This document shows positions 25,001 through 36,179 of a stretch of 64,000 nucleotides of DNA, in pieces (position 1 is the first letter of the stretch; every line of letters begins with the position of its first letter). Made by a program: the position numbers and the translations under genes. Source of the DNA: Symsagittifera roscoffensis (Eukaryota > Xenacoelomorpha > Acoela > Convolutidae); contig NC_087062.1 in assembly GCF_963678635.1 (NCBI RefSeq), positions 81,386,751 to 81,450,750 on the forward strand, in the 5' to 3' direction. Below the pieces are notes generated by a model. It did no database searches. It saw only the letters and a list, made by a program, of their open reading frames with translations, and was not told the origin of the DNA.

Positions 25001-25370
25001 ATTGTTTCAATTCAATTGTTTTGTCAATAAAAAAGGAAAATTTGAAGACAAAAATGAAAAATATACAATCTTTGTTGTTGATTTACAGAGTTGTTTTAAA
25101 CTTATTAATGATAACAAAAAGTAAAAGAACACGCATCGCTTAAAAATACTCTTATTCTCTAACCAGATCAAATTTAGTTTCTCAAACCACATTATGTAGA
25201 ACTTTTCAGCTGATGAAAATGTCATTTATTTTTAACGGCAGCGTTTGATAAGCTGAAGGTTTATCAAAAGGAAGCAAAGACTTTTTAGATGCATATTTTA
25301 TTTTTGACCAATATTGATTTAGTAATAAAGCAAAGTTTCACTGAATTACGAATTTTAGCGTTCGGTTATA
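22060..25370. other. Non-coding AT-rich sequence
   Basis: No supported gene. A tRNA-like B-box phrase (GGGGTTCGAGCCACGGCC, near 23,670-23,690) sits downstream of AACGTGGTTGACTTTGCACC. It could be a decayed tRNA-derived SINE, but no cloverleaf is convincing. Confidence 0.5.
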
Positions 25371-25380
25371 ATGTGTAACA

Positions 25381-25914
25381 AGACTGCTCGTATCAGGGCG
25401 AAGCCCTGAATGTTCCGACTGCCCTTTAAATTTTGTGGAGCAGTAATAACATTAAAAAATTCAATGAAATAAAACAAAATGAAAAATTTTTTTTCTAAAA
25501 TTTAAAATTTTCTATGAAAATCATCCCCCCACACGCCATATAAAGTACAAAAGGCTAAATTTCGCTTCTTGTAACAAACCAATTATGGCGAACAAGCTTC
25601 TTTTAACCAATTTGGAACGATTTCTAAGACGGATTAACTCTCCGCTTACGCGTTAATAGCGCGAAATATATCGCGCGTTAATTGTCCCAAATTGACCATA
25701 ATGGCAATCTTTAAACCCCCGTAACTTTAAGAAAAATGATCACAGGTGAAATATCTTTTCAAATTTGAGCTCAGGAGAACAATATTTTTCGAATGATATA
25801 AAAAAATTCCGTCAAAAATGGCTAGTTAAAAAGTCGAAATTTGTCTGAAGAAAAAAAAAACCCACCCCGAGCACAAATATTCCGTTACTTTCGTATCGAA
25901 AGTCGGAACAACAA
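25381..25914 (+). repeat. Family A tandem unit 1 (534-bp period)
   Basis: One full period of a tandem repeat. It opens AGACTGCTCGTAT, then a perfect 15-base hairpin CAGGGC-GAA-GCCCTG (25,394-25,408), then AATGTTCCGACTGCC. It continues through TTGGAACGATTTCTAAGACG, TCCGCTTACGCG, an AGCGCGAAATATATCGCGC palindrome and AATTGTCCCAAATTG, and closes CGTATCGAAAGTCGGAAC. GTTCCGAC and GTCGGAAC form short inverted ends around about 500 bases. Non-coding. Confidence 0.88.
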
Positions 25915-26455
25915 GACTACTCGTATCAGGGCGAAGCCCTGAATGTTCCGACTGCCTTTTAAGGTTTATGGAGCAGCAGTAATAACATTAAAAAATAAGT
26001 GAAATAAAATAGAATGAAAATTTTTTTTTTCTAAAATTTGAAATTTTTTATGAAAATCATCCCCCACACGCCATATAAAGTGCAAAAAGATAAATTTCGT
26101 TCCTTGTAACAAATCAATTATGGCAAATAAGCTTCGTTCAACCAATTTGGAACGATTTATAAGACGGATTCAATCTCCGCTTACGCGTTGATAGCGCGAA
26201 TTATATCGCGCCTTAATTGTCCCAAATTGGTTAAAATGGCCAAAATGGCAATCTTTAAACCCTCATTACTTTACGAAAAATGATCACAGGTAAAATATTT
26301 TTTTCAAATTCAAGCTCAGGACAACAATAATTTTTGAATGATATAAAAAAGTTCCATCAAAAACGTCTAGTTAAACAATCGAAATTTGTCTGAAGAAAAA
26401 AAACCCACCCCGAGCACAAATATTCCGTTACTTTCGTATCGAAAGTCGGAATAAT
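25915..26455 (+). repeat. Family A tandem unit 2
   Basis: Second direct copy 534 bases downstream of the first, with the same hairpin (25,927-25,941), the same core and the same AAAGTCGGAA closing end near 26,440. Small indels in A runs and scattered substitutions separate the two. Confidence 0.88.
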
Positions 26456-26860
26456 AATAAATGCATTTGTAATTTCAGTTTAAAAGATTTTAGGAAAAAC
26501 TTAATTTTTCAACTAAGTACAAAGTTATATGCTTTGAATATAGCAAAGTGTAAAATAGACAAAAAGTATGCCTCACATATAATTGCAACGATTTATCATT
26601 ATGAATCAATCTCAGCTTACTCCTTAATAGCACTAAATATATCGCGCGTAATTGTCTCAAATTGGCTAAACTGGCAATCTTTCAACCCTAATAACTTCAC
26701 AAAAAAAATATCACAAGTCAAATACATTGTTAAATTTGAGCTCAGGATAAAAATACTTTTCAGATGGTAATAATGGCTTGTGAAAAAGTTGATTTTTGAA
26801 TGGAGAAAAAAAACTCCGCGAGCACAAATAATCCGTCACTATCTTCGAAAGTCGGAAAAT
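26456..26860 (+). repeat. Family A partial, diverged copy
   Basis: A third, more diverged copy lacking the hairpin spacer. AATTGCAACGATTTATCATTATGAATCAATCTC aligns with the core, followed by ATATCGCGCGTAATTGTC and an ending ATAATCCGTCACTATCTTCGAAAGTCGGAA. Confidence 0.75.
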
Positions 26861-27399
26861 AAACACCGCAACCTCTATTATTGATTGGCAAAATTATTGT
26901 ATTAAATGCATTTTAAATCAAACTAAAATTGCACGCACCATTGAAAAATCGGAAAAATTTAGCTTGCACCATTGTTGTAACTCAGAGCTCATTCTTTTTG
27001 TGTACTCAACGAGTATCTAGGGCTGTTTTTGGTTATGGGGATTGATTTCAAAAAAAGCAGAGATGCAAATTTTAGCTTTTAGCGTGTATTACCATGCACG
27101 TTTATTAATTTAGATTTAAAGAACTTATTAAAAACTAACCGTTTCAATTCAATTGTTTTGTCTATGAAAAATAAAGTTTAAGGACAAAATATGAAAAACT
27201 TTGCGATCCTTGTTTTTGATTGGCAGAGCTGTTTTCAATTTAATTAATTCAAAATGAAAGTAAAATTACACACATTTTTGAACACGCATCGCTGACACAT
27301 ACACGCATTCTGTTTTTAGAGGTAGTGCTTTTCAGCTGATGAAAATGTCATTTCAATTTTACGGCAGCTCTTGATAAGCTGAAGGTTATTTCAAGTTGG

Positions 27400-27700
27400 T
27401 ACATCGTGACAGTTTACAGGTAAATATTATGCTCGATTCGCCCGGATTACAAAGACTACCAGTCGAAGGAACCTGTCAATCAGGGGGTAATTAACCTCGA
27501 CACCCACCCACCAGTACCCTTCGCTTCACGCCGGAATCTGCTTCCGCTATGCTCCTACTGGGGGTTATTTGTTGGCCATATTCCTCTACTTTTTGGCAGC
27601 ATTCACCCACACACACAGACAGTCGAATCAACTAACGCGTGCGAGAGCGTGTTGATTTTTCCATAATGACGTCACTTTTGTTTCAAGCCTGGGGTAATAG
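27400..27700. promoter_or_regulatory. GC-richer island with a CRE palindrome (weak call)
   Basis: About 300 bases stand out as non-repetitive and GC-richer than their surroundings. They include a perfect TGACGTCA palindrome at 27,667-27,674 (the cAMP-response-element consensus). No long open frame is present on either strand. It could be an enhancer, a promoter, a short exon or unrecognised repeat. Function is not established by the sequence. Confidence 0.2.
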
Positions 27701-28060
27701 TTTGGTTCATGGGTTAATGTGGGTTGTTTTGAGAAACGGGGGGGGGGGGGGGGGAGGGTTGGTCTTGGGGTTGGAGTAGGGTGGCGCGCTGAATGAGAGA
27801 GGAGAGAGAGAGAGGTATTGGAATAAGTATTGTATGGCTTCCATATTTCCACTCAGATTTCAGCCTTCTTTTTCACCTCTGATTTTTCATCCTCTCTCTC
27901 TCTCTCTCTCTTTCTCGGTTTTCTCTGCTTTCTTTTTCTCTTAATTTCTGTTCGCTCGTTTTTTGTACTTTGTTTTCGCTCTAATTCCATATTTTTTCCT
28001 TCCATTATAGTTCTTCGCCTCCATTTAAGCCCAAGCTTGTCTGTATCCTAGTAGTCAATG
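27700..28060. repeat. Purine-rich then pyrimidine-rich low-complexity tract
   Basis: The plus strand is G/A-rich to about 27,820, with a poly-G run near 27,740-27,756 and a GA microsatellite near 27,800. It then switches to C/T-rich from about 27,840 to 28,060, with an uninterrupted CT microsatellite near 27,893-27,911. The 73-codon frames here are microsatellite artefacts. Confidence 0.8.
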
Positions 28061-29720
28061 ACCATACTATGCTCAGAAGAGGCTTGCAGATGAATTATTA
28101 ATCAATCAAAACAAATAAATATTTCATATCACCTCTCTTAAATTTTTCTTCAACCACATACTCTCTTTTTCACTTACTATCATGTCTATTATTTCTCCTG
28201 CGTCATAACAAGATGTTTTTTATACCATCTTACCTTGCTAATCATCAGCTTCGCTTTGTCACTGTCAAATCAATTGCCAATTTGATTCGAATCAAAAATA
28301 AAGGTAAGCAAAAATGATAATGTTAAGGTATAATTAATTGCACACTCCAAAACTAACAAAATTGCAGAGTCATAAGTAGCCGACTGAACACATATTCGAC
28401 AAATTGAACGATATTAAAAGATCTTTCTAAGATTATTTCAAAATTTTGGGTTGTAATTTTGGAAGCAACTCTATTCTCTTTCAAAGCTTTCTCTTATCTT
28501 ATTTAAAGCTTTATTGAATTTTGGTCGCATATGTACTCTTTATTCGGAACAACTACTTTTGTGGTAGTTCAGCGAACTCAACCGATTTGAATTACCAGAA
28601 GTTAAGAGGCTTTTTCGCGTCAATTTTAAAAAAGATGCCGGAATTGTACCAAGCACTTTTACTACTATCCGATGAGAAATAACTCATCGAAATTCTGGAC
28701 AAAAGTAGCTCAAATAAGTAGCTAAGAAAAATATTAACACAACAGACTCACTTCTTACTGGTTATTGCTTATTAAGTTTTAATTTGTGACAAAAGAAGAA
28801 GCTGAAAAATTTTCTAAGGAATGCGAGATTGAATTTTTTGGTTTTCTAGAACCACAACTTCTGCTCTGAAAGCACAAAAATTTTATAAAAGTAGCAAAAG
28901 CTCTGGTTATGAAAAAATGTGAATTAAATTTTTTCATTTAGCTGTATATCATTACTATGATAAACTATCTCAGCTAAAAACTATCGTGCAAGATGTAAGA
29001 ATTTCGAAAGAACTTACAAGATCTCTTGTTACAAGTGCAAAGAAAAAAATTTACGCATTAAATGAAATATCATCTGCGAAGGAGTGTTACAGGACCTTGG
29101 AAAATAACTCATCATTAGGAAAACAAGAAAAACAATTGCGTCTATTTCAAGCGATTGTTTTGAGCAGGTTAGTTTCGATTTCTTAAACAATATATTGGTT
29201 TTTAATTTTTTTAGGAGAATAGAAAAGTTGTCAGGCCATTTCGTACGCAAAAGATCGTCTTTATAGAAAAGCTCAACTTATTTTGTTTTCTTCATGATTT
29301 TTATCCATCATTATGACTCAATTCTTATTATTCCACCTTTCTACTTTTTTTTTTTAAAAATTGGTTTTTTCTATGTAAATTTATTTTGAAAAAAATTGTT
29401 TTTGTTACTTTGATCGAAAAATCGAGTGCAGTTTGTGGTTTCCAAACAAGCGTAATAATTAGATGAAGGAAAGATTGCTATTTGCTCAAATCAGATCGCA
29501 GCCATGAATGTTTGGAGTGCTATCCTTTCTGAAGTAAGTTTGGGATAAAAGTACAAACATTTTGGAAAATAAACTTTTATTCTTTTTTTAATTTTAAAAC
29601 TGTTTTTGTTAAACCCTGCAAACCTGCCAGATTGAGTGTCAAATTCAACATGACCAATTTCTCATCTTGAAAGGTTTGTTTGGACTAACTGCCGTGTTGG
29701 AATTGATTTTAAAATAATTT
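28061..29720. other. Non-coding AT-rich sequence
   Basis: No supported gene. No repeat family was recognised with confidence. Confidence 0.5.
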
Positions 29721-29724
29721 GCAG

Positions 29725-30100
29725 ATTTTCAAAAACTTTTCGAAAATTTTGTCGATCTTTTTTTTGGTCGACCACATTGATTTTCCGAACGCTCCCAGAA
29801 CAGTACAAAGCCCCTATCCTGACCAAAAATTTAGCGCCGTATGCAAATTAAAAAAAAACTGGTCAAAAATAACGTTTTTTTTGCACTTTTTAGAAAATTT
29901 TGACCAAAACATTGCGTGTCTTCAAAATTTGAGTTTATTGGCACCCAAGGTGCCTTTTGATAAAAATTAGGGTTGCTCGGCTTAAATTGGATGTCATAAA
30001 TTATTACCAAAGGGGTTTCTTCGGTGTATGAGGGGGTCGAATCCCTGTGGAGAGGGTCGCCCAACTCCCCGCCGCCACCCTTAATACCGTCCCTGTTTTT
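29725..30100 (+). repeat. Family B repeat copy
   Basis: Contains GAAAATTTTGTCGATC, GGTCGACCACATTGATTTTCCGAACGCTCCC, AAAGCCCCTATCCTGACC, GCACCCAAGGTGCCTTTTGATAA and the CCAAAGGGG...GGGTCGAATCCC...CGCCCAACTCCCCGCCGCCACCC closing block, in the same order as in other family B copies. Confidence 0.75.
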
Positions 30101-31165
30101 GAGCCTTGTTTTCAAAAAGAATTAATAAAAGAGTCAAAAATTGTGTTATTGAGACAAAAAATTTTGGAAAAAAAACCACCTCGAGAACAAAATTTTCGTC
30201 AAAACTTTTTCATAAAACGGAACAATAATCAGATGACCAGTATTACATGTAATTGCGCTCATGTTTCGCAAATTTTCCCTTGTTATATCCACATATCAAC
30301 TCTCAATTCAGTCCTGATATAATCCAAACGAACGTTTGATTGTGATAGGCTTTAAATCAACCTCTGTTTTCCCACTTGTTCTACTACTGATGATAATTTT
30401 TCAAGGAGTTCTGGAACTTTGCGCTGGTGAATGAGCTAAATCTTCGCTCGATAGTGCAACAAAATTACCGCAATCCAAAAAAAAAAACAATTAGCGCATA
30501 TTTTTCTCATCCATGGGGAGCATCAACTTCTTTCGGCGAAACACTAAAAAGTCTGCGTTTTGCCCATTTCACTCGTGTATAAACCCCTTTTTTAATGTTT
30601 ATGAATGTGAATTTTTTATGCAGTTTTTTAAATTATTTTTTGCACATCTCAACTCTCAATGTCACGTGTTCTGTCGGATTAGCACCTACTTAAGCTCTAA
30701 TATCCCGGGTTGACCTTCATGCACGAAAAATTTTTGTCATACAATTCCATACAAGAAAATAGGTTATCAGAAACATTCATACATGGAGTGTATGGAAAAA
30801 AATATATATTTTTTCTGGATTGTTACTGATTACAGCAATTTAAAAATGAAGCATAACTTTGATATTTGAAATCACATTTTGATTTTTTGACTGAATCCAA
30901 TAATTTTTGAGACTATTTTTTGAAGTTAAAGCAAATATTTTATTATTTCAATTGTCGAGCAGCTTAATTGCAGATATGAGGAAACTATCAGCTGCAAATT
31001 CAATAATTTCAACCGGTAACAGGATTTTAGAATTTCTCGACCTTTTGGACGAAATTTTGAGGACGATTTTTAATTGATTTTCTTAACTGTCCCAAGTCTA
31101 CAAAAAAAACCTGTTTTAGGAATGCTAGACCAAAAATGGATGTCATAAAAATATGAAAAAAAGGA
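30101..31165. other. Non-coding AT-rich sequence
   Basis: Nothing supportable as a gene. A/T homopolymers and short frames only. Confidence 0.5.
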
Positions 31166-33890
31166 TAAAGATAATTTGGCAGGCCAGTAAGTTGATTAGC
31201 CCCCTGTCTAAGTTTATCCCTGCCTGTTATTGATCAATTTAGCATAAAATGAGAAACAAAACATCAAAAAAAAATTAATTATATTTTTACATCAAATTTT
31301 AGTAGTCATTTTTTTACTCTTAACTGCTATTCAGCATTAAAAAAAAACAAGAAGGCTCGTATGTCAAGGCAAAACTAAGTTTTCCGACTGCCCTTTTATC
31401 AAAATCTATTAGCTTTTGGGAAAAAAGAATATTGAAAAACTATCAATATCAAAGATCAAGTGTGAAAGTTCAGGTTACGAAATAAATACGACCGATTAGC
31501 TTAGCTTTTTGGATTAAATCTTCAAAACGCGTATAAAATAGTCAAGAGCATGGCCAAATTGGTAATTTTTAAACTCCCAAAACTTTGTAAAAGCTGATCG
31601 GAGTCAATATCTTCAATGGGGCATAAACTATTTTTGTTTAAAAATATTATTTCGATCGCCTCAAATTGACTGAGTAAAAAACCACACCGAGCATAAATAT
31701 TCCGTTTTTTTGAAAGTCAGAACAATGAGTTAGTTTTAAGTATTCAATGCGATTGAGTTGACTATCACCCCATACACTATGTAAGATTTTTAACTAGGCC
31801 AAATAGCAGGCCTCAATTCAATTTGTAACGAATTCTAGGACGGAATGAATATCTGCTTACGCGTTATTAGCATAAAAGAATCATACGCGTTAGTTGTCCG
31901 AAAGTGGCCAAATCGTCAAATTAGCAAATTTCAAACCACATAATTTTGCAAAAAAAATGATTGTTTTTGCAATATCTTTCTTAATTTGAGTTCAATGCAA
32001 CACTAAAAAAATCGTTCAAAACTTCATAATTTTAAAGTCGATAAATGATGAGAAAAAAAAATCATTCAAGAACAAATAGTTCGTCACTTTCTTAGAAGTT
32101 CGGAACAAAAGCAATAATTCTCCCGATTTTCGAAGAAAGTGCGCAATATTTATGCTTTTGGTGGTTCTTTTCTCTTAAATGAATTTTCGATTTTATACTG
32201 AGCGTTTGTGACAATTTTTGAAACCATCTAAAAGATAATGTTGCTTACAGTTCGATTTTGAAAAAATTTTTTAACTGTGATATTTTTGTAACATTATAAA
32301 GGTTTGAAAACTACTAATTTGGCCGATTTGGGATAATAAGCATGCGATATGTTGCGTTCTTAAAAAACGTGAACGCGGCAAATTATGTGTTCCAAATTAA
32401 ATTGAGGCCACCAATGTAGTTCTTTTAAAAATACGAGATACTAAGCACACCCTAGCGCTTTGCAGAGCGTGTGGGGATGAAATGGAAAACAAAGTTTTTT
32501 GATCATTTTGTCAGTGATTCAATCAGAAATCTTTTTAATATGCCTCAAACTGTCAAACTGCAGTCGGAACATTCAGGGCTTCGCCCTGATATTCGAACAG
32601 TCTTGTTGCATTTCTTTAATCATTGAAATGACACATAGGAGAAACAATCTAAGTGAATAGAAAAAACTAGCTGCTTTTGTGGTGTTGTAATTGTGGTTAT
32701 TCCTGCTCATTCTGGTTTTTTTTTCTGGTTGTTATTCCGTTTTCCAAAGAAATTGACGGAATGTTTGTGCTCGGGCTGGTTTTAACCAACAGTTTTCTGA
32801 AGGTATTTTTCTTTTTCATTCAATTTGATCCTGCCATTTGAGCCCAAATTTAAAAACATATTTAACCTGGAATGGTTTTTACTAATAGTTTTTGTAATCA
32901 AAATTTCCCAATTTGGCCAATTTGAATATACAATGGGCGTTAATTAGTGCTGATAACGCGTAAGCGGAAATTTAATCCGTCCTTGAAAAATTCCAAATTG
33001 AATTGAAGTCAGCTATCTGTTCTATTAAAGCTTTTTAATATGCAAGTTTTTTCACTTTGTACTTAACATATCGTGGGTTGGGATGCTTTTAAAAAAATCT
33101 AAAAAACTGTCTTTTTTTTTACTTTTTTTGAAGGTTTCTTTCATTTTTCAAAAAACAAACACTACCACTTACACTTATAACTAAATAAATTGCAGTCGAA
33201 TTTATTGTCCGGATACGAATTGTCTTGATAAAGTTTTTGTTTTTTTTGGTGTTTCATGTTTATTTTTTTTTTCTGTTTTAGTCTTTTTTGGTTTATCATT
33301 TGGATCAGTAATTACATATAAGAACTGTATTTGATCAGTTTTCTAATCAATTTGGCGAAAGTTTCTCTATATGATCCAACTGCCTCTCAAGTGTAATACA
33401 TTAGTGTTAGCTTAAAAAACTTGATAAAATATTCAAAAAAACCAATGGAAAAAAACTGTTTTTTTTTTCGTAGAGATTTTCTTCAAAAACTATTGCCCCA
33501 CACGCTATGTTAGTACAAACTGGTCTAGTTCGCATACAACAAAGTAATAAATAGATCAAATAGTATGTCTCAATTCAACTTGGAAAAAGTTTGAAGCCGG
33601 AATAAATATCTGCCTACGCGTTATTAGCCATATATTTTCGCAAAAGTTGATAACAGGTAAAATATCTTTGAGCTCAGGGTAACAATATTTTTTGAATGAT
33701 AAAAAAATTGGTCAAAAACTCCTAATTAAAAAGTCAAAGTTTGCCGGGAGAAAAAAATCACCCGAGCACAGTTAGTGCGTCACTTTCTTCGAAAGTCGGA
33801 AAAAAGCAATAGTTGTCCCGACTTTCGAAGGAAGCTCGCAATACTTATGCTTTGGCAGTTTTTTTTTTCAGTCAACTTTTGGCTCTTATA
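31166..33890. repeat. Cluster of family A copies in both orientations
   Basis: At least five pieces are recognisable. Plus copies: 31,360-31,728, 31,735-32,106 and 33,480-33,800. Minus copies: 32,110-32,600 and 32,735-33,070. The hairpin CAGGGC-TTC-GCCCTG lies at 32,574-32,588 inside GCAGTCGGAACATT...ATATTCGAACAGTCTTGTTG, the reverse complement of the spacer at 25.4 kb. Near 32,107 a plus end (TTCTTAGAAGTTCGGAAC) abuts a minus end (CGATTTTCGAAGAAAGTG), and a similar head-to-head end occurs near 33,800. No coding frames. Confidence 0.8.
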
Positions 33891-35205
33891 CGAAGTCTTT
33901 TTGAAATTTCCATCCATTAAAAAAACGAACACTAGACCGTTTTTTGTCTCTCTTCTCGCGTTGCTTTACCATTTTCAGATTTTAAGAAAGAGACCATGAA
34001 ATAGGCTAAAAAGTGTTAAATCATTTTTTAACATAATCGCTTAAACAATCAAAATCTAACATAGATTTAGCAAATTTAAAAAGTGTTAATTGGGTAACTT
34101 AAAATTGGATTTGATCAGTTTTCTAACCAGTTTCTAATTAACGTTTTGATTTGTTAGTATTCGCTTTAGTGACTAAGTATATACCAAAACCTTCCTTAAA
34201 ACATCTTTTTTCAGTCAGCTAAACCAAATTGAAGTGACTTTCTTAGCAAAAAACACACATAATAGACAATTATTATTAGAATTTTCCATACTCCAATTCC
34301 TTTTGATGTAAGAAAAAACTGCTGAGAAGGAACATTAACAATTTCTACTGATTTTTAATTACGAACGAACTTCATGGATGGTTCTTTGCTTTTTGTAAAT
34401 CGTGTTTTTCAAATTATAGCTAGCTAAACTTAATTCAAAGAAAGTACCATTGAGATAATATCATTTTCTCAAAATCAGTGCAGCTAAAAAATCACTGACA
34501 AAAAAATCTATTTTTATCGATGAAATTCTTTTTGATTTTCTTGGCTTTTCTTTTGAAAAAGCTTTCTGCAAAAAATTACCTTTCAAAAAAAACAACGCTA
34601 AAAGGAAACTGATAGAACTGTTTTTGTTAGTCACTATTTATCGTGTTATAAATGAGTGTGTAAAGATATAAATAAACATGAAACAACTTGAGTATAAGCT
34701 TTAAGGATAGCTAGGTGTTTGTCATTTTTAATATTGATTTTTTCAGCATTGACTTTTGCCTTTAGATTTGCGGTGCTTAGAGTTTTGTTGTCTTAAAAAT
34801 TTCAATAAATTGCTTTTAGTATATTCAATTGCAAGTCATGCAACCGTTTCTTTAAAGAAACCTTGCGTTGTAAAAACACGTCGCATTCTTTCACCAAAGT
34901 TTGCTCAAGAAGATATCGATTAAAACGAGGGATACTGAGCCAATATTCACGAGAGCATGGAAATCAAAGCTTATAGAAGTATTGCAATGATTTTTGAAAA
35001 TTTTGTTTAGATTTTCGATTGAGCCAAAATAAGATTAAGGGTTCTATTTCAAAAAAAAACAAGATCCGAGCTCGTTGCTTGAGGGTGAGGCAACGTTACT
35101 ATTATCCAGTACAGAAAATATACCAAAAAATGCATCTAGATCTTCAACAGGGTCACAACACCAGCTTTTTTTGTAGAGCTGAACAGCTTGTATAATGGCA
35201 GGGGC
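33891..35205. other. Non-coding AT-rich sequence
   Basis: No gene or clear repeat family recognised. Confidence 0.5.
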
Positions 35206-35207
35206 GG

Positions 35208-35615
35208 ACTTAGGATTATCTCGAGGGAGGGAGGGGGGGGGGGGGGGGAGGTGCGTTATCAAAAACATTTTGAACACCTTTTCGTTTTTTTTAGGTTGAC
35301 CAAATTGATTTTCTGAGCTTTGCTAAATCACTTTAAAGACCCTATCCTATTTTGACGCAATTTTCTTCGCTCCAGCAAATTTGAGAAAAAAAAACAGGCC
35401 AAAAAATGGTCTTTAGCCACTGTTTGGAAAAATGTGACCAATTTTTTCGGCGCTCTCTCCCCCTTAGAATTAGTATACGCAACGAAGCACCAAAATTTAG
35501 GGTCAGTCAATTAAAAATTGATAGTACAAAAACAGGGGGTCGATTTCCAGAGGGAGAAGAGCATCCGCCCCCCCCCCCCCCCCTCCCCCCGGCGTCCCCC
35601 TCCCTAAATCCGCTA
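35208..35615 (+). repeat. Family B repeat, apparently full-length
   Basis: The most complete family B copy. The left end reads GGGGCGGACTTAGG followed by a long poly-G run (35,231-35,247); the right end reads a poly-C run (about 35,570-35,583) followed by CCCTCCCTAAATCCGCTAA. The ends are imperfect inverted repeats of each other, with GCGGAYTTAGG as the shared word. The interior carries the GGTTGACCAAATTGATTTTC core. At about 400 bp with no coding capacity it resembles a non-autonomous DNA element (inference). Confidence 0.72.
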
Positions 35616-35894
35616 ATCTAAGTTGGTCCTTTTCCATGTAGATAACTCGTCTAACCTTTGGTCTCATCTGAACACACAAAAGTTTTATCGCTGAGTAGTC
35701 TAATTAAGGGAGTAAAAAAGCCTCACAAGAAATTGGAGATTTGCATTTAAACTGCATATCAGGAAAATATAAAATCTAAAATTTGCTTTTAGAGTTGCGG
35801 TTCAGAACAATGCAAATCTTGCAAAGTTTTTCCAAGGTTTCCATTCGCTTGCAAGAGATTTTCAAGGTTTCCATTTCAAACCCCCAATGGAGGC

Positions 35895-36175
35895 AAAAGG
35901 GGCGTTCAACTGTGCCGAAGTACAACCATGTCGAAAGCGAAAATAAAGGCTCAACTGTGAAAAAATTTGGGGATTTTTGTCTCTGTAGAGCAACAATGTA
36001 TTTTTAGGCACAGTTGTACTTCGGCGCTATTGAACGACTTTCTAATGGCAGCACAAGTGTCGAAAAAAGGTTATTCAACAGTGCCGAAAATCATCCTTTT
36101 TCGGCACTGTTGGACTTTTTTTCATTTTCCGGCGCTGTTGTACTTCGGCACTGTTGTACTGCCCCTGAGCTCTTT
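35895..36175. repeat. Palindromic element built on GTGCCGAA motifs
   Basis: The left end, TTCAACTGTGCCGAAGTACAAC (about 35,905), is mirrored at the right by GTTGTACTTCGGCACTGTTG (about 36,137). Inside lie another TTGTACTTCGGCGCTATTGAA near 36,014 and a tight hairpin at 36,075-36,114, TCAACAGTGCCGAAAA against TTTTCGGCACTGTTGGA with a loop of about six bases. An outer AAAGGGGC / GCCCCTG pair extends the symmetry. No coding frame. Confidence 0.82.
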
Positions 36176-36179
36176 TACA

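Noticed and set aside
27830-28051. 73-codon Ser/Leu/Phe-rich frame
   Set aside because: Driven by a CT microsatellite and pyrimidine-rich sequence.
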